NCBI GenBank assembly: GCA_949361645.1
Contig: OX442418.1
Coordinates: forward strand, 1,177,226-1,241,225
DNA: 64,000 nt
From: Spongilla lacustris
Lineage: Eukaryota; Porifera; Demospongiae; Spongillida; Spongillidae
Direction: 5' to 3'
The position numbers were made by a program, and so were the translations under genes. Numbering within the stretch: the first letter of the stretch is position 1; every line of letters begins with the position of its first letter. Below, piece after piece: positions 36,359 through 47,186 of this stretch. A model generated the notes under the pieces. That model saw only the letters and a list, made by a program, of their open reading frames with translations, did not search any database and was not told the origin of the DNA.

Positions 36359-36975
36359 ATTTCATACACTTGTTCCCACACCATTTCTCTGTGTGAAAAT
36401 CGATTTTTGTGATCTACACCTTTTCCGTGCCGTGGATACAACAATCGTTAACCCCGCGGGTTAGAAATCCACATTTATCCACGTGCGAGTGTTGAAAACG
36501 TGTCAAATTTGGAGTGTGCATAGTCCTGTAGCTATTGATTTGTTCTGTTCGTTAGTTTCTTAATCATCCGTTACGGAGATACAGTTGAGCAAACTACAGG
36601 CACATTTTCCCGCTTGATTCGCGCCAATGATATAATCACCGCCTTCCATTCACTGAGCGGGACGCGATTTGCCAAATCATTGGCGCGAATCAAGCGGGAA
36701 AATGTGCCCGTAGTTTGTTCAACTGTATCTCCGTAACGGATGATATAGAAATTAACGAACAGAACAAATCAATAGCTACAGGACTCCTCTATGTGCAAAC
36801 CGAATTTGACGCGTTTTCAAATCTCGTAAGTGGAGAAATGAAGAATTCTAACCCGCGGGGTTAACGATTGTTGTATTCACGGCTCGGAAAATGTGTAGAT
36901 CACAAAAATCGATTTTCACACAGAGAAATGGCGTGGGAACAAGTGTACGAAATTTGAAAGGAAAACGTAGTACTG
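36340..36975. mobile_element. hairpin element 4, relative of the giant foldback ends
   Basis: Inverted arms of about 285 bp with a spacer of about 45 bp near 36,655. The arms contain TTTGTTCTGTTCGTTAGTTT and ATCCGTTACGGAGATACAG, which also occur (with changes) near the foldback ends at 16,893-16,945 and 34,120-34,165. The two therefore belong to one family. It interrupts the gypsy RNase H frame. Confidence 0.87.
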
Positions 36976-37520
36976 TTACGAAGATGTGTTGTTTAGTACA
37001 ACGTGCAATTTTTATAGTGATAAAATTATAACCCCACAAGCCCGATTTTGCTGGACACTCCCATATACGTATAATTATAATTATATGTATAGATCTACGC
37101 TTGATAAAATGCTCTGTGTAGGAGACCGTCAGCTGATCATGATAAAACAAACAGTTGTATTAATGTTTTGTTTTGAAAGATGAATGCTTTTAAAACTTCA
37201 CATCCAAGGATGTACTCCGCGCGCGCATAATATCCATACCTGAATCATTAATTGTACATGGGTATGTACATGTACGAACGCGTGTAACCAATACACATTT
37301 TCAGCCGCTTCTGGAGGTGGACCTCGGGCGAAAAGTGGTCAGGCCATGGCCCGAATGTACAGCCCTGTTGATGGTCATCATGGGGAGGGTGCGGGAGAGG
37401 GGTACCCCTCCCACCCAGCCAGCTAGAGGAGTGCTGCCAGCTCCAGAAGCCAACCCACTTTGCATTTAAAGACGTTACAAAACTACATTATAGAATCAGT
37501 GCAATTCATTAAAAATTACG
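36976..37520. other. unassigned sequence
   Basis: No gene. The GGGAGGGTGCGGGAGAGGGG stretch near 37,382-37,445 resembles 45,600-45,680, hinting at a shared repeat. Confidence 0.35.
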
Positions 37521-38001
37521 CATCAAAGATATTATCTTTGACAAAATCCACACACACAAGCCCGCATGCATGTTTAGCGTACCAAAAAAGTTCCTTTAGT
37601 AACGATCTCTTGACAAAATGAAAAACCCGTGCAAAAATTGACGGTTACGTGGTCTTAAATTTTTGCTGGGATGAGCAGAGATGCCAAGTAAAGTCTCACT
37701 GACGCATGACGGAAGTAGTCCCCCACACATTTCCCAGTATGTGATGAGGGCAAAGATGGTTTATACTCAGTTATAGCTTCATTAGAAACCGTTGTGCTCG
37801 CTATAGATATGTCTAATTAGCTGGAAAAACGAGGGGGGCTACTTCCGTTGTCGGAGGCATGGCTGTCCCCCTGGAAAAAGTGTCCCCCCGGACATTCATG
37901 CCTAGGCACGACTGTCCCCCCGGACACTGGTGCCTAGGAATGAATGTCCCCTCTAGGCATTATTGTCCCCCCATGCCGGACATTTTTTCCTAGGCACAGC
38001 T

Positions 38002-38005
<4 letters not shown>

Positions 38006-38036
<31 letters not shown>
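38006..38036. repeat. poly(C) tract, about 28 bases
   Basis: C homopolymer at the inner end of the left tandem-palindrome arm. Confidence 0.9.
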
Positions 38037-38217
38037 TAGTTGGCCCATAGCCCGACCTTCGCGTATTGGGTATCTAGCCTATACCTGGATTTGTACACAT
38101 CTGATAGCGTATGTGGGCTATACTATTATCACATACAGCCCACATACGCTATTGGTACAAATCCAGGTATACCCGACATTCCAATACGCGAAGGTACGGT
38201 CGGGCTACGCCCAACTA
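38037..38217. mobile_element. hairpin element 5
   Basis: AGTTGGCCCATAGCCCGACC ... and its complement ... GTCGGGCTACGCCCAACT form arms of about 85 bp. Partly similar to 2,695-2,750. Confidence 0.8.
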
Positions 38218-38301
38218 GCCCCCCTCCACGTTTTCTCGTTTATCATAAACGTTCAACCAAACACTTAGCCTTCCAATCCTCGTAACTGCTCTGCCTCATG
38301 C

Positions 38302-38732
38302 GTGTATAAACTAATGTTCGCACGCGTCCGTGGAGGTTTCCTTTTAGAACAGCGAGTGTTTCTGGCCATGGACGACGAAATCGTTTTGAACTCAGTTTTT
38401 GTTAAAAGGAAGGTATCCAGGCCAGTTGGATGTTCAAAATATCAGAAACGTTCTTTTAGACGAAAGCGCGTGGAAATTACAAAGTTGACAATGGCGCTCT
38501 TTATTTACAAATTGTTCCAAGATATGAGTGGCGATCAACAGTGATCAAATCGAAAGAAGAGCAGGAAAGAATAATGATAGCTTGCCACGCTTCACCACAA
38601 GGAAAATCGTCAGGCCTGGCGCGTATCCAGAATTTCAAACCTATTAACATTGTACGTCAATCGAATACGAGCGGGGGAGGGGGGAGGGGGGGGGGGGGGG
38701 GGGGGGGGGGGGATCATGCACTCTTGCGATAG
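38302..38732 (+). other. unassigned short frames inside the 37.9-39.6 kb element
   Basis: Frames of 80 codons (38,302-38,544) and 63 codons (38,541-38,732) overlap by 4 bp. The first is Lys/Arg-rich near its end. No family is recognised; the second runs into a poly(G) tract. Possibly a relic. Confidence 0.2.
38676..38713. repeat. poly(G) tract
   Basis: G homopolymer over 20 bases long with two single-base interruptions at its start. Another G run (about 25) lies at 38,832-38,856. Confidence 0.9.
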
Positions 38733-39743
38733 GCCAAATAAGAGCGGAGAGGGGAGGGTAGGCCAAATTAATACAAGTGGGGGGAGGAGGGAAGGTTAGT
38801 ATCAATTAAGTTTTGTAAATATTATTCTATTGGGGGGGGGGGGGGGGGGGGGGGGTTTCAGGTAACACGGAAACCTCTATGGATATGCTCCTGATCGTTG
38901 TATAGATATATGCATGCGACCACCATGTATAGAAGCATGACTGTAACTTTGATATTGGGTGTTCACTTACTTCCAGCAAAGAAAAATCGTACAAAGTTCA
39001 AGAGTCAGTTGGCAAAGGTGTTTACAAGGCAAATGGCTCTGCACTGCATGCAGCAAATATCTGTCTGACACATGAAGCATGTTTTTTTTTTTTGTGATAT
39101 CATGGTACCAATCATTATTTTATGACCTCACGCGGATACTTGCATGCACACGAATTTTCATATATACGATTTACATTTGTAAACATTTACACAAGAATGC
39201 CTTTCCTTGAAATGAGAGCATTTAGTAATAAATAATTAGCTGCTCTGCACACAACCGAGCGGGCACGCAGACGCATGTAAATGTATTAAGATATATCATG
39301 GCATGCATGACGTTTGCTAATACATGCACGTATAAAACGACTAACGCATGTATATCGATCCGATTTGGTTGTATTATACTTACGCTTGTACATTCCAGGC
39401 CTGTATTTAAAGTGTAGGACATTCTATCCTAGGCACCAGTGTCCCCCCATGGGGGGACACTGGTGCCTAGGGTAGGACAATTATGCCTAGGCATAAATGT
39501 CCCCTGCGGACATATATGCCTAGGCATAATTGTCCGGGGGACAATGGTGCCTAGGAACGAGTGTCCGGGGGACAGCGGTGCCTAGGCATGAATGTCCGGG
39601 GGGACATTTTGCGGGGGGGACAACCATGCCTACGACACCGTCTCTCGCCGAATGCGTGAAACTTGGCACTGATCTCTTGTCAATGACAAGAGTAACAAGA
39701 CCGTAGGCCTACACCTTACTTTGCGCTACGTTTACCGTCTTAC

Positions 39744-39820
39744 CAGCTATGTGTACACTCTCGTTCCACGACTTCTGCTAAAGGTGTGGCTTTAGGATCC
39801 AGCTGCTGAGAAGTAGCCAT
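39744..39820 (-). pseudogene. orphan first exon of a TRIM-NHL gene
   Basis: On the minus strand ATG (39,818-39,820) opens a frame reading ATSQQLDPKATPLAEVVERE and ends in AGC-TG before a GTAAGA donor, matching exon 1 of copy D (47,187-47,260) nearly base for base, including about 60 bp of following intron. The homology stops at the edge of the 37.9-39.6 kb element, and no exon 2 lies downstream. Probably a duplicate cut off by the insertion. Confidence 0.85.
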
Positions 39821-39930
39821 ATTGACATCGGCCATGAAACGCCCAAAATACCTTCGAGCTTCTGCAATTCACGTTACGTCATCCGATATTATTACGTAAC
39901 CTTCAGAAGTACATGTAAATATTATATTAT

Positions 39931-40683
39931 GGCGTAGCGGACGAAAGCGAAAGTCTGCGAACGTCGGAGGAAAGAAGATGAGACTTCATCACATATTAAC
40001 GGTTTCATGCCGAATACGCTGATCAGCGTAAAAAATTTATATACGGTTCGTGCCCCTCTATGTTCAAAAGTTTTGTTTTGCGACTCGTAGGACGTTGATT
40101 GGAAACTTCACTGACTGGAAATACTCAACATTCGTCTGGCTATCTAAAACTACAATGGTCAACCAAAGGTACCGTTCGATAATTAGTTTCTAATTAGTTT
40201 CAAGACACGCCCTATTTCTAAGTGTGCCCACCATTAAAGCTGCTGTACTTGTTATGGACTACGAAGCGTCTAAAGCTTAGCCGAAACCTCATACACTATG
40301 AAGGCTATCTACTGGTACTTATAATTGGTTAATACCTTAATAGGAAGCGTCAAAAAAGCTAAACAACAACTCTCCCACGTACCTATCTTTCAACCCGCAC
40401 GGACGACTTGTTTTCTATAGTATGAAACCACTGCATGGACACAGAATCGTAGCGCTAACATTCCTTTCCAAGAATATGTGAAGAACATTACAAATGAAAA
40501 GGATGCTCCGTTCAAAAGTTATTCGCTCGTATATATCACTCCATTTCACAATGAAATTAGTTACCGGCACGACGCGTATAATTGTTAATTGGATTGTAGG
40601 CATGAAATCGTTAATAGCATAATTATTTCACGTGTGGAGAAGTCCCACCTTTCCTCCGACGTTCGCTCTCGTCCGCTACGCCG
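39931..40683. mobile_element. 0.75-kb element with about 50-bp terminal inverted repeats
   Basis: Ends GGCGTAGCGGACGAAAGCGA and complement-matched TCGCTCTCGTCCGCTACGCC, both followed inward by CGTCGGAGGAAAG. No coding capacity seen. Non-autonomous. Confidence 0.78.
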
Positions 40684-40749
40684 CAATGATGCAATGTTTA
40701 CAGCTAACTGAACCCTAGTGTGCTATATCCATGGGCGTCCCCAGGGGTC

Positions 40750-40777
40750 GGGGGGGGGGGGGGGGGGGGGGGGGGGC
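40750..40777. repeat. poly(G) tract, about 26 bases
   Basis: G homopolymer following GTCCCCAGGGGTC. Confidence 0.9.
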
Positions 40778-41263
40778 ATGCTAGTGTGCATTTTATGTTA
40801 TCGCATGTGTTATCTCATACAAATCACTACCGAAGGCGGGTAGTGCCAGATTGCAGTGATGATCCTTTAACGGCGTAAGGAATGCAATTATTCTTAATTG
40901 CGTCACTTCCGGAGTTCTTCCTGCAGGCTGTTGATAATTTTCGACCGACCAAGCCTCTGTCACAACAGTACTAACTCACAGAGGCAGACATCCCGGCCCA
41001 GGTGCGTTTCTCGAGGAGCCACTAGAGATCCGTAGTTAGGTACTTCAAACCCCCCGTAACATGCACCCCAAAATTGAAGACCACGTAACGGTGCAATTTT
41101 TGGCACGGGTTTTTCATTTTGAGAAGAGATTGTTGCCAAAGGAACCTACTGGTACGCTAAACATGCTTTAGCAGGCTCGTGTATGTGGATTATGTCAAAG
41201 TTAATACCTTTGGGTACATTTTGATACAGTATAAAAGTGGGGAAAACGTGTACCGGGCAATTT

Positions 41264-41434
41264 CACAGCAAAAAAACGCGTCAAATCAATTATTGATTCA
41301 CAATTGATTTCACAGTAAAATCAATCGCAAATCAAGTGCACTTGATTTTACTATCAAATCATGCGTTGATTTAACAATTGATTTAAAAATCCGTTGTGAA
41401 ATCAATTATTGATTTGATGCGTTTTTTTGCTGTG
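41264..41434. mobile_element. hairpin element 6
   Basis: Near-complete palindrome centred on AAGTGCACTT (41,335-41,344), outer ends CACAGCAAAAAAACGCG and complement. Internally repeated TCAATTGATT-type motifs. Confidence 0.85.
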
Positions 41435-42311
41435 TTTACGTACCGCTCAAAAAATCGACCAATTCCATCGAGTGAATACGCACCTTATTTGTCACATGAC
41501 ATGTTTGGTATCAACTTTGACTCATTCTTTAAACACTGTACCGTTTACTACGAGAGTTTCACGTGTTTTGGTGTTGGCGCAAGGTGTTTCCCAGATGGCG
41601 CCAAATTACCTATTAAACACAACCCCAGATGGGATGAGAGCTTCCTCACAGTTTCAATAGAAAATACGTCACCTCAATAAAATATATATTGAACAGAAAA
41701 TAAACCATCACAAAGCCAGTGGAATTAGCGACTGAATTCTGTTAGCTAGGCTCAGCTACCGAAATTACAGCATCAGAGAGCTATATATATGAGATCTCTG
41801 CTTACAAAAGATCAATGAGATCAGCTCAGTTTGATTGAAATATAGGGAACTAATTTATAAAAAGTTCCAGTCAGTCTGTCGCAGATAAGCTACTTTTAGA
41901 GCATTTCTGTCAACCGGTTGAAATATAGCGCTTAAGCTGCACTTTGATCACATAATTGCATTCTTTCATAAAAGATTCAAGCTTTTTCGACATAAAAGTT
42001 GCAAAGCTTCTAGTTTTTTTTTCGACCGCTTGTCGCCTGAAAATGTGGCTTCGTTCAAGCATGAATCCAATTAAGCGCAGTCTAGCTCTCATGATTCCGG
42101 CATAGCGATATGCCTCTGACTGGGCTCTGAGTTGACATTTTGGTACATAGACGTGTAGGATGCCCGATCGATGTTATTGTGCATTTGGCTAACATGTATA
42201 TCTGTACGAGCGTTAACGTTTCTATTAATAACTTCCACATATATGCATGCATGCAGGAAGAAATATCTTAGATTACAACTTAATTGCTGACATATGAGAA
42301 CTGAAATCCCC

Positions 42312-42342
<31 letters not shown>

Positions 42343-42385
42343 GCTTTATAATACCCTCCGCGGACCCTGGGCAGCTTCTGTATAC
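41435..42385. other. unassigned sequence with a C tract
   Basis: A 94-codon frame at 41,396-41,680 begins inside the hairpin and matches nothing I know. C run then AC run at 42,309-42,341. Confidence 0.35.
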
Positions 42386-42760
42386 GATGATTGCTATCAA
42401 CATATATCACATCTCCCTTGATGGATATATACCGTATGGTCCATTGAACTGACCCCACCACAATACATATATATGGTTCTCTTCTGATGACCAGCTTGCA
42501 TGCATTGGTCAAACACATGAATACTGTTATCATTGCACACAGCAAAAACAGATTAATGCATGTCACTAGGAACAGTGAATAGGGCACTTGTTTTCTCAAA
42601 AAACGAGTGCCCTATTCACTGTTTCTAGTGACATGCATTAATCTGTTTTTGCTGTGCAGGCTACATAGATGTCTCCACTGTCATGGATGGCAATACCAGA
42701 TGGACCACCACTACAATTGATACCCTGCTGGGGGTTACATAAGGTGAGGTAGTTAGGCTA
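42386..42760 (-). pseudogene. TRIM NHL-domain fragment with a hairpin inserted
   Basis: The minus strand encodes the first NHL repeats of the TRIM family (compare copy B at 13,860-14,100), split by the 120-bp hairpin at 42,537-42,656. The fragment is cut at both ends and has indels. Confidence 0.85.
42537..42656. mobile_element. hairpin element 7 inside an NHL fragment
   Basis: Almost perfect inverted arms (CACAGCAAAAACAGATTAAT ... ) of 58 bp around a TTTTCTC loop near 42,598. Arm identity is very high, so a recent insertion. Confidence 0.9.
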
Positions 42761-42765
42761 CCCCC

Positions 42766-43440
42766 ACCCCCCACCCCCCCCCCCCCCCCCACCCCACCCT
42801 TTACTGGGTCCGCCCCAGCTGTGTCCAACTAACCATGTGCTTACTGATATCTATGACATGCCACAAGAAATAGTGATGAGTTTTCAAACAGCAGGCTGTA
42901 CATGTAGATCTGCTTATTCTGCAGAATATACAGGGGACGAAATACACTAGCGTCATACTGAATGATACTATTCACTGCTTGAAGTATAGGTGGCCTAATA
43001 TACTTCAAGCATTGAACAGTGATTAGGTCATCTGAGTATGATCAGTGCAAATTTTAAGTGAAGTAATTAAGCACGTGTCGATTTCAGGAAACACAGCCAA
43101 TAAGCCTGGACAAGAACTTAACTAGTACTAAATTAATGGTAAATGAATGCCTGACTATATTCCAAAAAGAAGTACCTTCGCCAGTTACGATGCAAATGTT
43201 ACAGCGCTCAAAAGTTACCGGAAGTATCACGTGTCTCATTAGCAACTTCCGCTGCATACAAATCCCTTACAGAGCTCCACAACAAAAAATAAACGTGTGA
43301 TAATTTATTTCTCAATAAGAAAAGTGAAGTTATGCCATTTTTAACGTTGCCCCCCCCCCCCCCCCTCAATTCATACGTGACGTCACAGGCAAAGGTCCAT
43401 TTAGCGGCCACTCCTCGCGCGCGCGCGCACACATCATGCC
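42766..43440. other. unassigned sequence
   Basis: C tracts at 42,775-42,792 and 43,351-43,366 and a small hairpin at 42,976-43,027 (ACTTCAAGCA type). No gene. Confidence 0.4.
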
Positions 43441-43449
43441 ATTCAGTGA

Positions 43450-43650
43450 TTGAAGCGCGCCAGTTTTGACCAATACCTCAAAATATGGGACTGCGGAGGA
43501 CAGAGAGTGTTTCTGGATGTCCTTCCTGCATTTCTAACCTCTCGCACCATGTTCTTCCTCTTGTTTAATGGTTCAAAAGCCTTACATGAAAAGAAGCTAC
43601 CAGTGACAAGAAGGCTCCTCCATTCTGCTGGAAACTTGAGCAGATAAGAT
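43450..43650 (+). pseudogene. ROC-type GTPase (ROCO-like) exon fragment
   Basis: After CGCGCCAG (acceptor-like) the plus strand encodes KIWDCGGQRVFLDVLPAFLT and FFLLFNGSKAL. WDxGGQ is the G3/switch II motif of ROC GTPases, and the following hydrophobic strand fits the family. No P-loop exon or COR/kinase part is seen within several kb, so this is a stray exon or relic. Assignment is from motif recognition only. Confidence 0.6.
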
Positions 43651-44220
43651 CTCTTGTTTCAATGGATGTCTTGTATAATTAAATACACTGCTCTGCTCAG
43701 TATGCACCAAATTTGCGGACAATATCTTCTTTTTTTTTTACCGTCATAGCATAGACAGTAGTCATTGTGTGCAGGCCCGGCGCACTCGGTCCGAAGTTGG
43801 TACCACGGTTGTTTGCGGCCATACATTTTGTGGACACTAGGTTATTTCTCCGGAATATTGAAATGATTACGTCGTGCCTTAGCAACGCCCATGGCAACCA
43901 CATAGCAGAACAAAAACGTGAACCAGCACAAAACAGATTGGTTATTGTCGCCGTTTGAAACCACGAAATAAAGCCAGCATCGTTTTTCTATCTACAGTGC
44001 TTACCTCATGCTACAGGTTCGTTGCCACGCTGCGTTATAGCTCGTGAAAGCGGGTAACCTGCGATGTACCTCTCCTGTTGGAAGTGAGTTATCTACGTAC
44101 CCAACCCATAGAAAGTCGAAATCAAAGCTGAATCTTGAAGTAGCTAGAAGGTACTAGCTGATAATGGTATGTGCTAAAAGCCACCTTTTTTTTTTTGGCT
44201 AGTGATATGTGGTACCAAAG
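43651..44220. other. no recognised gene
   Basis: Nothing supportable. Confidence 0.35.
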
Positions 44221-44938
44221 TTACGCTTGAAAAGCGATATGGTCATTGCTGAATTCGCTTGGGTCCAGTTGGGAGGAGGGTCGCTGCAACATTTTGTGGA
44301 GCCACGGAGGGTAGATGCTCCTCCACATTAAGTACCAATTGCTGAACTTTGTCTGGTGCTGAATAAGGGGGCCATGGTACGTCTGTTGAATGGTACGTCC
44401 TTTGAACCTGGCATGTATGGATTCAGCTCCAGCTGTTTTCCCATGCAGGAGGCCAAAGCACTTTAATTTCCTTGCCCGTGGCACGTTTTTTTGTTCTGCA
44501 ACTTGCTGTCCTGGTAGGCCTGGGTGATATGGCATAAATGTAAGGTCTCATTAAAAAAAAAAAAACAAAAAAAACAGTGAATTGTAATTAGCTGAAAGCA
44601 TGTATTATAATGCCAACCTTTGGGGCAGACAAGATGTTGTCTCACTTCAGGCTTTATTGCACTGGTGTGCGCCATACTTAATATCCTTCATACACTCAGG
44701 TGCTATGTCAATAAGTGTGTGGATCAGTTGTGATGCTGCCTTTAGCTGTGTTGCAGGTAGTGGAGTGTCTATGAAGTAGCATGAACATATAACCCCACTG
44801 CAATTGAGCACCTTGAACCTTGCACATCAGTGCCCTAGCTGTAAAACCCTCAGGATTATGAGACACTGTAGCTGCTTCAAAATTTAAAGGGACTATACTT
44901 GTGAATGGTGTGAGCTGCTGATATTGTGCTTCCAGCAC
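44221..44938 (-). pseudogene. unidentified decayed coding relic
   Basis: Three successive minus-strand frames (44,938-44,708; 44,675-44,463; 44,535-44,221) have protein-like composition (for example EGFTARALMCKVQGAQLQW) and appear to be one coding region broken by frameshifts and an A-tract near 44,552. They could be a transposase relic. I do not recognise the family. Confidence 0.3.
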
Positions 44939-44939
44939 A

Positions 44940-46630
44940 AGATGTTCTCTGCTAGATCTGTCATTCAGCTATTAACATCAGCAATCATTGTTGGTGTTAA
45001 TAGCAAAGACAGTGTACAAACGACCTGCAAACTCTTGGCAGGTATATGTAATGAACTCCTTGATTTCTTTTCCCTAGTTTCCACCAAGAACCAGCTACAC
45101 ACTGTAACGCTCTTTGCCTTTCGGCATGTGGTGCTCCATTCAAAACCACACCAATTATTCATAAAATACTGATGCCCGGTTTAGTGGTAAAAAAAAAAGG
45201 TGGCTAGTTCTGAACATCATATATATGCTCTCCCATGTGTGTTGTTGAGTTTTCTTGCTTACCGACCTGTTTAGTGGGTTGGTTCGGCCGTACAACGAGC
45301 TGGAAGTAGACCTTCCAAAGTTACATGCGCGTAAAAACGGCCTGCGCATAACTATTAGTCAAATGAAGTGCTCTTGCGCGTTGATAACTTTTTTGACTAG
45401 ACTGGTAGGGTGTGTGCGGGAGCTATTTGTTTCAACGGAACAACTTACAGCATGTGTGGTATATGGCTCGCTAAAAACGACTTTGATAATGAGGTACGAA
45501 CATTACAGCTTTTGGGGCGTATACCGTATTGTCTAATTATCAACCTAGTGTCCAGCCGCAAACAGCCGTGTGGTGCGGCCAATTATGGGCGTGGCAACCT
45601 ACCCAGTGAGGGTGCGGGAGGGGGCATCCCTCCCGCCTAGCCAGGGGGAATGGGGGAGCGCTGTAAGCTCCCCCAGCGGGGTCTGGGGCGGAGCCCCAGG
45701 AGCAAACGCTTGTTTGCGTCGGAAAAACTCAGAAAACTACGCAAAAAACAGTTAAAGGGGGGGGCACGGTTAATAAAAGTTATAAGAAAGTGGGCGTGGA
45801 TCCCCAAAAGGGGGTGGGTGCGCGAAGCGCGGAAGCTTTTGATACTATCTAAGTATTAAAGCATTAAAACTATGCTAGTTTTAGTGCTTTATTTATATGT
45901 ACAATTAAAAATTGCGCTGCAAGAAATGTATTTGCACCGTGCGGTTAGATGAGCAACTAGTTTCGGGCCTAAAATTGTCGTTGCGAAAAACGCTTATTTA
46001 TTATTAGCCATAATGCATCATTTGAGTCATAAATAGCAAAATAGGGATACGAAATATTCATTTTGAGTCACTTTCCTTGTGATATAAGGCGCCGGCCGAG
46101 GCCGTTGGTTTCCGCAGCAGAAAATCATATGAAAATGTATGTGCATGCAGGCTGCATGTAATCAGTCTGTATCAGTATGTATATGTGTTAGATCATGCAC
46201 TTGTAAAATCAAGTCTCGATTTGCGATCTTCTTTTCTTTTTTTCATTTTTGCTGTGTTCCTCTCCCACAATATTATATGGCGATAAATATGCATACTACA
46301 GTGCATATGCATCAGACACAATGTATTCCGTTTTCTATGGGTACTACAGGCAGAGATAATATATAATCTTTGCTACGGGTAACAACTGTTCGATGTTAAC
46401 GCAGGACCTACATGTGGCTGATCGACATTAATGTCATGATACCGTCTGCGTAACTGCTCTAGCATCAATCAACCAACCACAAACCAGGCCACACCCGGTT
46501 AGGTATGAATAACCATATGCGCTACAAACGCAGTACATGGCCGATCAGATCGCTCCGCTATCAGTGTGCGCTTGAAAACACAAGAAAACACTCCGATTAT
46601 TGAGTAACGTGCCACGTCATGTGAATATAT
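44940..46630. other. unassigned, repeat-like
   Basis: Includes a GC-rich stretch 45,590-45,830 (GGGTGCGGGAGGGGGCATCC ...) related to 37,382-37,445. No gene recognised. Confidence 0.35.
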
Positions 46631-46644
46631 AGTGGGATTATTGA

Positions 46645-46860
46645 ATGGGGGGGGGGGGGGGGTACATGCCCGCGGTGCCCCCCCCTAGATCCGCCCCTGT
46701 CAGTACATGTATCAGCGCTGTAGCTAACCGCGGCACCGGTTATAATCGCACGCGGTACGCAAAATACACTCATGAATATTTAATGAAGGGGGGGGGGCAC
46801 GTGCCCCCGGTGCCCCCCCCCCCCCCCCCCCTGGATCCGCCACTGAAAAAGCGGCGTTCA
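46645..46860. repeat. two G/C-tract repeat ends with ATCCGCC motif
   Basis: 46,646-46,702 and 46,787-46,845 share a G run, then a GTGCCCCC run, then CTGGATCCGCCACTG or CTAGATCCGCCCCTG. The complement CAGTGGCGGATCCAG resembles terminal repeats of hAT-like elements in invertebrates (family knowledge, unverified). Confidence 0.5.
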
Positions 46861-47186
46861 AGAGGCATTTAAAATGACGATATTAGCCTAATTATAATTA
46901 GCCATACTGTTTATACGCGTACAATTCAATCTGTGGACAGGATACTAAGTATACGATAACCGCTATACACTAGCAAATGATAACTATTTAAAGAACTTTT
47001 ACACTGTACCGTTCTTGCAATATGGGGAGTGAGAGCTACATTAGTACACATATCAGACACTCCCACATAGTTAGCCACGCTCATTTTGGGGCCGAAAGTT
47101 GGTGCGGCTTTGCGCCGGGCCTGGTGTGTATTTATAAACCCACTCCCCCAAACCAATACGTGGGTGTTTTCATAGCGAATGTCAAG
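46861..47186. other. upstream region of TRIM copy D
   Basis: No repeat or gene seen. Presumed promoter side of copy D; no element can be named. Confidence 0.35.

Larger units (their letters stand above)
37855..39630. mobile_element. 1.78-kb element with tandem-palindrome terminal repeats
   Basis: The two ends (37,855-38,035 and 39,420-39,630) are inverted copies built from repeating units of TGTCCCCCCGGACA alternating with TGCCTAGGCA, each unit itself close to a palindrome. The interior has a 180-bp hairpin and poly(C)/poly(G) tracts. It has no recognisable transposase; small frames at 38,302-38,732 are unassigned. Confidence 0.75.
37521..41213. mobile_element. region bounded by about 145-bp inverted repeats
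   Basis: 37,521-37,668 and 41,069-41,213 are reverse complements with moderate divergence (shared GACCACGTAAC, GGTACGCTAAACATGC, ATCCACA). They enclose two further inverted-repeat elements and an orphan TRIM exon. This may be an old element with later nested insertions, or two independent copies in opposite orientation. Confidence 0.55.
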
